6,580 nt of DNA, taken from Brachyspira pilosicoli. Its GTDB lineage: Bacteria; Spirochaetota; Brachyspiria; Brachyspirales; Brachyspiraceae. This document shows, one piece after another, positions 1-5,280 of the stretch. Location of the stretch: the NCBI RefSeq assembly GCF_019402445.1, contig NZ_SRZM01000389.1, positions 1 through 6,580 of the forward strand. Reading direction: 5' to 3'. Position numbers and translations under genes: made by a program. How positions within the stretch are numbered: position 1 is the stretch's first letter; the number at the start of each line of letters is the position of its first letter. The notes beneath the pieces are model-generated. The model saw only the letters and a program-made list of their open reading frames with translations. It was not told the origin of the DNA and searched no databases.

Positions 1-113
1 GATAAATATCCTATTCTTTTTCTATTTCCTAAAAAAGCTAATATTACTATTGAAATAAATAATATAATAAGAAATATTAAATATATTCTAAAAAATAGCT
101 TTTTATTTTTCAT
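1..113 (-). CDS. Partial N-terminus of an unidentified membrane-anchored protein
   Basis: I do not recognise this gene; only its first 37 codons are in the window and the frame runs off the left edge without a stop. The ATG is at 113-111. It is preceded by AAGGA (124-120) at a 6-nt spacing and, further up, by a promoter with an extended -10, so the start is well supported. The visible protein opens MKNKKLFFRIY and continues as an uninterrupted hydrophobic stretch rich in Ile, Leu and Phe (about residues 6-28), followed by a basic patch (Arg-Lys-Arg). This fits an uncleaved signal anchor or first transmembrane helix. No lipobox cysteine is seen in the visible part. It lies downstream of gpmA on the same strand but is separated from it by a stem-loop and has its own promoter, so it is probably a separate unit. 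Function cannot be assigned. Confidence 0.6.
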   Translation of the reverse strand, partial: MKNKKLFFRIYLIFLIILFISIVILAFLGNRKRIGYL

Positions 114-149
114 ATTATTTCCTTAATGATCAAATACATTTGGTTTTTC

Positions 150-178
150 ATAATATCACAATTTAATTTTTTAGGCAA
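150..178 (-). promoter_or_regulatory. Promoter for the left-edge membrane protein gene
   Basis: Read on the minus strand, TTGCCT (178-173) is followed after 17 nt by TATTAT (155-150). A TG one base before the -10 gives TGaTATTAT, an extended -10 element. Transcription would begin near 143, leaving a leader of about 30 nt before the ATG at 113. The -35 matches consensus at four of six bases. It lies just downstream of the gpmA stem-loop, which supports independent transcription of the left-edge gene. Confidence 0.45.
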
Positions 179-179
179 T

Positions 180-220
180 AAATAAAGAGGAAATTTAATT
201 AAAAAACTTCCTCTTTATTT
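180..220 (-). terminator. Stem-loop after gpmA, likely intrinsic terminator
   Basis: A perfect 13-bp inverted repeat (180-192 with 208-220; arms contain AAAGAGGAA and TTCCTCTTT) encloses a 15-nt A/T-rich loop. It starts 28 nt past the gpmA stop. On the minus strand the descending arm ends in TTTATTTATT rather than a clean T-run, so termination may be incomplete. No other candidate lies between gpmA and the next gene. Confidence 0.6.
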
Positions 221-247
221 TATATATAAAATATATTTTATTATTAT

Positions 248-994
248 TTATTTTTTCTTGCCTTGGTTAGCTACAGCTTCCATAGCTTTTTTAACAGCCT
301 CAGGGTCGCCTAAGTATTGTTTATTAACAGCTTTGAAATTATCATCAAGCTCATAAACCAAAGGCATTCCAGTAGGTATATTAAGCTCTGTGATATCAGC
401 ATCAGAAATATTGTCTAAGTATTTAACTAATGCTCTTAAGCTATTACCATGAGCAGCGATGATGATTTTTTTTCCGGCTTTAATATCTGGAAGTATAACA
501 TTTTCCCAGAAAGGAACAACTCTTGCAACAGTGTCTTTTAAACATTCTGTGAGAGGAAGTTCTTTTTCAGATAAGTTTTTGTAGCGAGGATCATTTCCAG
601 GATATCTTTCATCAGATTTTTCTAAAGCAGGAGGCGGAGTATCATAACTTCTTCTCCATATTTTTACTTGGTCCTCACCATATTTTTCAGCAGTTTGAGA
701 TTTATTTAATCCCTGTAAAGCACCATAATGTCTTTCATTAAGCTGCCAGCATTTTTCTACGGGTATCCATAAAAGTCCCATTTCTTCTAATACTAAGTTT
801 AAAGTTTTGATTGCACGAGTAAGAGTAGAAGTGTATGCTTTATCAAAAGTAAAACCAGCTTTTTTAAGTTCTACACCGCCAGCTTTAGCTTCTTCAACCC
901 CTTTTTCTGATAAAGTAACATCAGCCCAACCAGTAAAAAGGTTTTCTTTATTCCAAACACTCTCACCATGTCTTATTAAAACAACTTTAGTCAT
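248..994 (-). CDS. gpmA: 2,3-bisphosphoglycerate-dependent phosphoglycerate mutase
   Basis: This cytosolic glycolytic/gluconeogenic enzyme interconverts 3-phosphoglycerate and 2-phosphoglycerate through a phosphohistidine intermediate primed by 2,3-bisphosphoglycerate. The protein has 248 residues, close to the roughly 250 usual for the family. Visible landmarks are the N-terminal RHGESVWN motif with catalytic His9 and Arg8, Arg60 in TSTLTRA, Glu87 in [11 protein letters not shown], the PPP loop near residues 120-122, and His182 in [14 protein letters not shown]. All key residues are therefore present. I chose the ATG at 994 because GAGGAG (1007-1002) stands 7 nt upstream and the protein then begins [10 protein letters not shown], as in homologues. 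An in-frame ATG at 1009 would add five residues but overlaps that Shine-Dalgarno sequence. The C-terminus is lysine-rich. The gene has its own promoter and is divergent from tRNA-Asp/rpsT. Confidence 0.96.
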   Translation of the reverse strand: MTKVVLIRHGESVWNKENLFTGWADVTLSEKGVEEAKAGGVELKKAGFTFDKAYTSTLTRAIKTLNLVLEEMGLLWIPVEKCWQLNERHYGALQGLNKSQTAEKYGEDQVKIWRRSYDTPPPALEKSDERYPGNDPRYKNLSEKELPLTECLKDTVARVVPFWENVILPDIKAGKKIIIAAHGNSLRALVKYLDNISDADITELNIPTGMPLVYELDDNFKAVNKQYLGDPEAVKKAMEAVANQGKKK

Positions 995-1027
995 TAATAA
1001 ACTCCTCATAAAAGTGTATTTTTATTT

Positions 1028-1056
1028 ATTATATAGTCAAAAGTATAAAAAATCAA
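1028..1056 (-). promoter_or_regulatory. gpmA promoter
   Basis: On the minus strand TTGATT (1056-1051) and TATAAT (1033-1028) are separated by exactly 17 nt. This is a perfect -10 and a four-of-six -35. The expected start near 1021 gives a leader of about 27 nt that carries the GAGGAG ribosome-binding site. Confidence 0.65.
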
Positions 1057-1137
1057 AGAATCTTCATTAATTATTTGTTTTTTATAGTAGTTTATTTTAA
1101 ATATTTTTAAATTGTTAATAAAAAAGGAGTTTTGCAC

Positions 1138-1165
1138 TTGACAAAAAATATATTTGTAGTATAAT
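1138..1165 (+). promoter_or_regulatory. Consensus promoter for tRNA-Asp and rpsT
   Basis: TTGACA (1138-1143) and TATAAT (1160-1165) are both perfect sigma-70-type hexamers with a 16-nt spacer. The predicted start is near 1172, about 16 nt before the mature tRNA 5' end. This is the strongest promoter in the window, which suits stable RNA and ribosomal protein expression. No other promoter is placed to serve rpsT, so it probably drives both genes. Confidence 0.8.
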
Positions 1166-1187
1166 GATTAAACTTAAAAAGTTTTTT

Positions 1188-1262
1188 GGAGTTGTAGCTC
1201 AGTTTGGTTAGAGCGCCTGCCTGTCACGCAGGAGGTCGCGGGTTCGAGCCCCGTTAACTCCG
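1188..1262 (+). tRNA. tRNA-Asp (anticodon GTC)
   Basis: A complete 75-nt cloverleaf is readable. The acceptor stem is 1188-1194 with 1255-1261 (six Watson-Crick pairs and one G-T). The D arm is GCTC/GAGC (1197-1200, 1211-1214), and the anticodon stem is CCTGC/GCAGG (1216-1220, 1228-1232). The loop CTGTCAC puts anticodon GTC at 1223-1225. A 5-nt variable loop is followed by a T arm with loop TTCGAGC (1243-1249). The discriminator base is G1262, as expected for an aspartate acceptor. The 3' CCA is not encoded and must be added after transcription. rpsT begins 36 nt downstream with no terminator between. Confidence 0.97.
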
Positions 1263-1298
1263 ATTTTTATTTTAACTAACTTCACTGGAGTATAATGA

Positions 1299-1562
1299 AT
1301 GCCTAATATAAGATCAGCTTCTAAAAGATTAAGACAGAACTCTACTAGAAATCTTTATAACAGAAAAATTAAAAGTTTTTTAAATACTCAAAAGAAAAAA
1401 GTATTAAAATCTATAGATGCTAATGATAAAAATGCTTCTATAGCTGAATATAATAAATATGCTAGTGCTTTAGATAAAGCTGCTAGAAAATCTGTTATTC
1501 ACAGCAATAGAGCTAGTGTTAAAAAATCTGAGATGATGAAAAAAATTAATGCTTTGAAATAA
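1299..1562 (+). CDS. rpsT: Small ribosomal subunit protein bS20
   Basis: bS20 is a primary 16S rRNA-binding protein of the small ribosomal subunit. The 87-residue product has the usual length and the family's lysine/arginine-rich helical composition. It starts MPNIRSASKRLRQNSTRN, matching the family pattern of M-A/P-N-I-K-S-A-x-K-R-x-R-Q-N. Its C-terminal part contains LDKAARKSVIHSNRASVKKS, matching the conserved LDKAAKKGVIHKN block, and it ends in NALK. GGAG (1287-1290) lies 8 nt before the chosen ATG. A second ATG four bases upstream opens an overlapping three-codon frame. The gene follows tRNA-Asp closely with no promoter of its own and ends at a good intrinsic terminator, so the two probably form a tRNA-mRNA transcript processed by RNase P and tRNA 3'-end nucleases. 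Confidence 0.96.
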   Translation: MPNIRSASKRLRQNSTRNLYNRKIKSFLNTQKKKVLKSIDANDKNASIAEYNKYASALDKAARKSVIHSNRASVKKSEMMKKINALK

Positions 1563-1594
1563 TTTTTAAGATAATTCTCAAGTTGTGTGTTCAT

Positions 1595-1631
1595 ATTGAG
1601 GCTATGGCTTTTTGCTGTAGCCTTAATTTTT
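1595..1631 (+). terminator. Intrinsic terminator of the tRNA-Asp/rpsT unit
   Basis: ATTGAGGCTATGGC (1595-1608) pairs with GCTGTAGCCTTAAT (1614-1627) over 14 positions, including three G-T wobbles, around a TTTTT loop. A T-run (1627-1631) follows directly. It starts 32 nt after the rpsT stop codon and is the clearest rho-independent terminator in the window. Confidence 0.85.
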
Positions 1632-1647
1632 ATATAATATAATTAAA

Positions 1648-1676
1648 TTAAAATAAATAAAATACGAATATATAAT
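1648..1676 (+). promoter_or_regulatory. Possible promoter for the PepSY-like protein gene
   Basis: TATAAT (1671-1676) has TTAAAA (1648-1653) 17 nt upstream, a four-of-six -35 match. The start would be near 1683, leaving a leader of about 20 nt without a Shine-Dalgarno sequence. The surrounding DNA is almost pure A/T, where TATAAT occurs by chance, so support is limited. A promoter is expected here because the rpsT terminator lies just upstream. Confidence 0.35.
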
Positions 1677-1703
1677 AAATATATATTCTATTTATTTTAT
1701 TAT

Positions 1704-2144
1704 ATGAAGAAAGTTTTATTATTGTTTATAATTTTGTATTCTTTTTTATACACACAAAACCTTACGGAGGCTTCTTTACCTCTTCAGGCTAAAAATTTTA
1801 TTTATCTTAATTTAGAGGGTGATAGCGTAGATACTGTTAGCTTGTATCAAAACGGCGGAGGGTATGAAGTTAATACTAAATTAGGCTTTAATATTATATT
1901 TTATCAAAGCGGACTTTGGAAAAGCATTAAAATAAACAATTTAGAAAATAATCCAAACGGCATACCAAGAAGCTGTATACATAGAAGTATGGTTAAAGTA
2001 ATAGATAATGAATATCCTTCTTCAAAAATAACTTCTATAACCAGAGAAAATAAGTTTTTTACTATTGTGCTTAATAATAATGTAGAGTTAGAAATTACAG
2101 GATATGGTATTATAGTATCTAAGAAAAATTTGGAAGAACAGTAA
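1704..2144 (+). CDS. Exported protein with two PepSY-like repeats
   Basis: The 146-residue product begins with a classic signal peptide: MKK followed by a hydrophobic run (about residues 4-16). It has no lipobox cysteine, so it is probably exported to the periplasm. The mature part reads as two similar halves. Residues 25-79 run from LPLQAKNFI to GLWKSIKIN, and residues 87-138 run from IPRSCIHRSMVKVI to GYGIIVS. Each has a proline-led helix, an acidic Gly/Pro turn, a beta strand ending in YEV or FTIVL, and a final strand with an aromatic-Gly turn. This is the layout I know from the PepSY-like family (DUF2874, PF11396). That assignment rests on pattern, not a search. Members are often described as putative periplasmic binders, but no activity can be claimed here. 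No Shine-Dalgarno precedes the ATG; there is no other Met until residue 96, and the signal peptide supports this start. Confidence 0.8.
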   Translation: MKKVLLLFIILYSFLYTQNLTEASLPLQAKNFIYLNLEGDSVDTVSLYQNGGGYEVNTKLGFNIIFYQSGLWKSIKINNLENNPNGIPRSCIHRSMVKVIDNEYPSSKITSITRENKFFTIVLNNNVELEITGYGIIVSKKNLEEQ

Positions 2145-2167
2145 AATTATTTATAATTATAAATTCA

Positions 2168-2195
2168 TTGATTTTTTTTAATACGATTGTATAAT
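2168..2195 (+). promoter_or_regulatory. smc promoter
   Basis: TTGATT (2168-2173) and a perfect TATAAT (2190-2195) are separated by 16 nt. Transcription would start near 2202, about 80 nt before the smc ATG. The hexamers resemble those of the gpmA promoter. No convincing terminator separates the PepSY-like gene from smc, so some read-through into smc is possible. Confidence 0.55.
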
Positions 2196-2217
2196 GTTTT
2201 AATATTTATACTGTAAT

Positions 2218-2242
2218 TAATTATTGTAGATGACGATAATTA
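2218..2242 (+). promoter_or_regulatory. Stem-loop in the smc leader
   Basis: TAATTATTGT (2218-2227) can pair with ACGATAATTA (2233-2242) in a 10-bp stem with one G-T wobble and a 5-nt AGATG loop. It lies inside the predicted smc leader, about 40 nt before the start codon, and has no T-run, so it does not resemble a terminator. Whether it affects translation or stability is unknown. In DNA this A/T-rich, chance stems are common. Confidence 0.25.
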
Positions 2243-2283
2243 TTATAAATTTGTTAATTAGTATATAGAAAACAGGAAAGAAA

Positions 2284-5142
2284 ATGTATATAAAGAATCT
2301 TAATTTGCACGGATTCAAATCATTTGCCATAGAAACTAATATAGAGTTTAATGAGGGTGTTACTGTAGTGCTTGGACCTAATGGTATAGGTAAAAGTAAT
2401 ATAGTAGAAGCCTTTTTATGGGTAATGGGGGAGCAGTCTGCAAGCAGATTAAGAATTGATAGTTCTAAAGGGCTTGAGAGTGTCATATTTCATGGTACAG
2501 ACACTAGAAAACCGTCCTCTTTGGCACAAGTAGCTTTAACATTAGATAATACTTCAAGATGGATAAAAAAATATGATAAAGATGAGATAATAGTTACCAG
2601 AAAGTATTATAGAAAAGGTTTATCAGAATATTATATTAATGATGAACAAGTAAGGCTTAAAGATATAGTAGATATGTTTCTTGACACAGGATTAGGTAAA
2701 AATGCCTATTCTGTAATTAAACAGGGAACAGTTTCAGAGATTGCTAAACAAAAGCCAGAAGAGAGAAGAACTATAATAGAAAATGCTGCTGGTATCAGTA
2801 AATATCTTGAGAGAAGAAGAGAGGCTACAAAAAAACTTGAAGACTCTGAAAGAAACCTTGATAATGTAAAAATAGATATAAAAAATGCTGAAAAAAATTA
2901 TAAATCATTAAAAGACCAAGCGGCACGCACAGAGAAATATTATTCACTTATAGATGATAAAAAAAAGATAAGCATAAGCATAAATGTTAATCAGATTAAA
3001 AAGGCAAAAATCACTTTAGAGGATTATAATAAAAATCTTGAAGATCTTAATAATAAAAAACAGGAACTTGAAAAGAACCTATTAGATTTAGACAATCAAA
3101 AACAGCAGGAACTATTAAAATTTGAAGAGACAAGAAACTTATCTATAGAGCTTGATAAGCAGGTGTCATTAATAGTAACAGAACTTACTCATATAGAAAA
3201 AATGTCTAGTCAATTAAAAATACAATTAGAAAATAAGTTTAAAGAAAAAGAAGAAACTATAAACAGAAAAAACACTTTAGCTAAAAGAATAGAAGAAGAT
3301 AAAAATCAAATATTAGAATTAGATAAAGACATAAAAAACATATTAGAAAATATTGAGTTAGCATTAAAAGAACAAGAGATAGAAGAGGGCAATATTGCAA
3401 GCGAGCAGAATAAAATAGCTAGCTGCAACGATGAAATAGCAATACTCACACAAAATAATCAAAACAATACTTTAAAAATAGCCGATGCTAGAGAAAGACA
3501 GCTTGAAGTGATAAATAAAATAATTACCGAGATTGATGAAAAGAAGAAAGATATAATGGGTAATAGTTTTTATCAGAATATAGGAAAGCATGAGGCTGAT
3601 ATTGATATAGGTTTTAATAACTTGCTTGGTTCTATTAATACTAAAATGAACACTATAAAAGAGTTTGAAGATGATGGTGTTTTAGATAATCTCAATGAGC
3701 TTAGTTTTAATTCTCTATCATCATTTGTAAGAAACTTAAAAGATATGCTTGATACAGAGAAAAGAGATGCATTGCTTTTACAAGATATTTTTAAAGAATA
3801 CACTAAAATAAAAGACCCTTTTGTTGATTTGTTGTTTGACAAAGAGGGTACTTATATGCAAAAAGAGGCTATAGATAAAGAGATAGTTTCTTTGGAATCT
3901 GCTATTCAAAGCAATCTTGATAGAATAGAAGAGCTTAACAATGAAATAAAAAAAGCAACAGAAAATATTAATTTATCAAACTCTAATCTTACTACTCTCA
4001 CAATATCAAAAGCAAAATATGAAACAAATAAAAAAGCTTCTGAAGATAGAAAAGAGATGATAATAAAAAGTATAGCTATTGTAGAAGAAGAGTTTGCAAC
4101 ATTAAATGATAAGATACAAAAACAAGAAGAAGATTATAAATTATTAGATAAAGAGCTTAAAGATAATATAAACAATTTCAAAGAATTAGAAAAGAAAAAA
4201 ACAAAAATGGAGAGTGAGGCAAGATTAAAGGCTAGTGAGATAAAAAAGGCTGAATCTGCTTTATCTAACTTTGATGTTAATCATTCTAAGCATATAAAAA
4301 AGTTAAACGAAACAAACGAAAATATTACAAGAATAAGCGAGAGAATTAATCAGACAAAAGACAAGATAAATGATATATATAATAATTTTTATGAAACTAA
4401 TGCTATTAATTTGAAAGAATATGAGGCTGTTACTGAAGGCTTAATTGATGAAGAAGTTTTTAGAAACAAGCTAAACACTATTAATGACAAGATTAAGAAT
4501 TTAGGTCATATTAATGAGATGGCACTCGATGAATATCAAGAAGCAAAAAATAGATTCGAGTTTTTAAGCAAGCAAAAAGAAGATTTGGAAAAATCAAAAG
4601 AAGAGATATTAAAAATAATAGCTGATGCCAACAAAAAGGCAGGAGAAGATTTTCTTAAAACATTTAATGAAATAAACAAAAAATTCTCTGAGACTTTTAA
4701 AATCTTATTTGGCGGCGGTAATGCCGGCTTAAAGATACAAAACGAAGAAGATTTATTAAACAGTCCTATTGATATATTTGCACAGCCGCCGGGCAAGAAA
4801 ATGGAAAACATAGTGTCCTATTCTGGCGGTGAGCTTACCATGACAGGACTTGCTTTGGTATTTGCTATATTTTTGTATAGACCTAGTCCATTTTGTATAC
4901 TTGACGAGGTGGACGCTGCTTTGGACGGAGCAAACATTATAAGATATAAGAATATGGTTAAGGGTTTATCAGATAAAACTCAATTCTTAATTATCACTCA
5001 CGATGAAGTATCTGCCACTATAGCCGATGCTTATTATGGAATTACAGCGGAAGAGAAGGGCGTATCTAAAATATTTACAGTGAAGGTTGATAAAGACGGA
5101 GCTGTAAATGGCAGCGAAGAGAAGCTAGTTACAAACGAATAG
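2284..5142 (+). CDS. smc: Chromosome segregation/condensation ATPase SMC, compact form
   Basis: SMC dimers form ring-shaped ATPases that compact and segregate the chromosome, normally with ScpA and ScpB (neither is in this window). The N-terminal head half has Walker A GPNGIGKSN (residues 31-39), the arginine-rich region near 55-57 and Q-loop Gln147 in VIKQGTVSEI. The C-terminal half has the signature SGGE (847-850), Walker B CILDEVD (Asp874, Glu875), the D-loop and His906 in ITHDE, so the ATPase looks complete. Long coiled-coil arms span roughly 175-410 and 535-795. At 952 residues it is about 200 shorter than typical bacterial SMC (1150-1190). The middle (about 420-530) lacks the glycine-rich pattern of a canonical hinge. 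The residue after SGGE is Leu rather than the common Lys. AGGA (2274-2277) lies 6 nt before the ATG, and the start matches the family's xIxxLxLxGFKSF opening. It converges on the TPR gene. Confidence 0.95.
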   Translation: MYIKNLNLHGFKSFAIETNIEFNEGVTVVLGPNGIGKSNIVEAFLWVMGEQSASRLRIDSSKGLESVIFHGTDTRKPSSLAQVALTLDNTSRWIKKYDKDEIIVTRKYYRKGLSEYYINDEQVRLKDIVDMFLDTGLGKNAYSVIKQGTVSEIAKQKPEERRTIIENAAGISKYLERRREATKKLEDSERNLDNVKIDIKNAEKNYKSLKDQAARTEKYYSLIDDKKKISISINVNQIKKAKITLEDYNKNLEDLNNKKQELEKNLLDLDNQKQQELLKFEETRNLSIELDKQVSLIVTELTHIEKMSSQLKIQLENKFKEKEETINRKNTLAKRIEEDKNQILELDKDIKNILENIELALKEQEIEEGNIASEQNKIASCNDEIAILTQNNQNNTLKIADARERQLEVINKIITEIDEKKKDIMGNSFYQNIGKHEADIDIGFNNLLGSINTKMNTIKEFEDDGVLDNLNELSFNSLSSFVRNLKDMLDTEKRDALLLQDIFKEYTKIKDPFVDLLFDKEGTYMQKEAIDKEIVSLESAIQSNLDRIEELNNEIKKATENINLSNSNLTTLTISKAKYETNKKASEDRKEMIIKSIAIVEEEFATLNDKIQKQEEDYKLLDKELKDNINNFKELEKKKTKMESEARLKASEIKKAESALSNFDVNHSKHIKKLNETNENITRISERINQTKDKINDIYNNFYETNAINLKEYEAVTEGLIDEEVFRNKLNTINDKIKNLGHINEMALDEYQEAKNRFEFLSKQKEDLEKSKEEILKIIADANKKAGEDFLKTFNEINKKFSETFKILFGGGNAGLKIQNEEDLLNSPIDIFAQPPGKKMENIVSYSGGELTMTGLALVFAIFLYRPSPFCILDEVDAALDGANIIRYKNMVKGLSDKTQFLIITHDEVSATIADAYYGITAEEKGVSKIFTVKVDKDGAVNGSEEKLVTNE

Positions 5143-5177
5143 TATATGCTAAAAATTTAGTATTTTAATTTATTGTT

Positions 5178-5245
5178 TGTGGGGACTAGCCCCCACACCC
5201 CCACTTCTTTTGGTGACCCAAAGAAGCAAAAGGACTGCATTTTTT
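5178..5245. repeat. G+C-rich double-hairpin intergenic block, possible bidirectional terminator and dispersed repeat
   Basis: Hairpin 1 pairs TGTGGGG (5178-5184) with CCCCACA (5191-5197) around a 6-nt loop. Hairpin 2 pairs CTTCTTT (5204-5210) with AAAGAAG (5220-5226), plus two inner G-C pairs after one T/C mismatch, closing a TGA loop. A run of six T (5240-5245) follows 14 nt later. The block is far richer in G+C than its surroundings and sits between two convergent genes, where terminators are expected. The T-run does not abut either stem, so it is not a textbook terminator. I recall very similar sequence in intergenic regions of Brachyspira genomes; that part is from memory and was not searched. 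Confidence 0.55.
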
Positions 5246-5280
5246 AGTTAAAATTTAAGTATTATCTTATTTATATATTT

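Noticed and set aside
807..1070. Plus-strand open frame over the start of gpmA
   Set aside because: It is antisense to the conserved gpmA N-terminus, has no ribosome-binding site and resembles no protein I know.
1126..1163. GGAG followed by TTG and a short open frame upstream of tRNA-Asp
   Set aside because: It would encode only about 11 residues, and it overlaps the consensus promoter, which is the better explanation.
1291..1296. TATAAT just before the rpsT ATG, as a possible rpsT promoter
   Set aside because: A transcript from it would begin after the start codon, and no -35 lies 16-18 nt upstream.
2149..2179. 16-nt perfect palindrome (ATTTATAA/TTATAAAT) followed by a run of eight T, as a terminator for the PepSY-like gene
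   Set aside because: The stem is all A/T with at most six stable pairs, the T-run is 7 nt away, and it overlaps the smc -35. Too weak to call.
2217..2486. Minus-strand open frame over the smc start
   Set aside because: It is the antisense shadow of the conserved Walker A region of smc.
3573..3842. Minus-strand open frame inside smc
   Set aside because: It is antisense to the SMC middle region, with low-complexity Ser/Leu content typical of an antisense shadow.
4536..4811. Minus-strand open frame near the smc 3' part
   Set aside because: It is antisense to conserved SMC head sequence and has no independent coding evidence.
5149..5160. CTAAAAATTTAG palindrome right after the smc stop as its terminator
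   Set aside because: The stem is four or five A/T-rich pairs with almost no loop, far weaker than the G+C-rich hairpins that follow.
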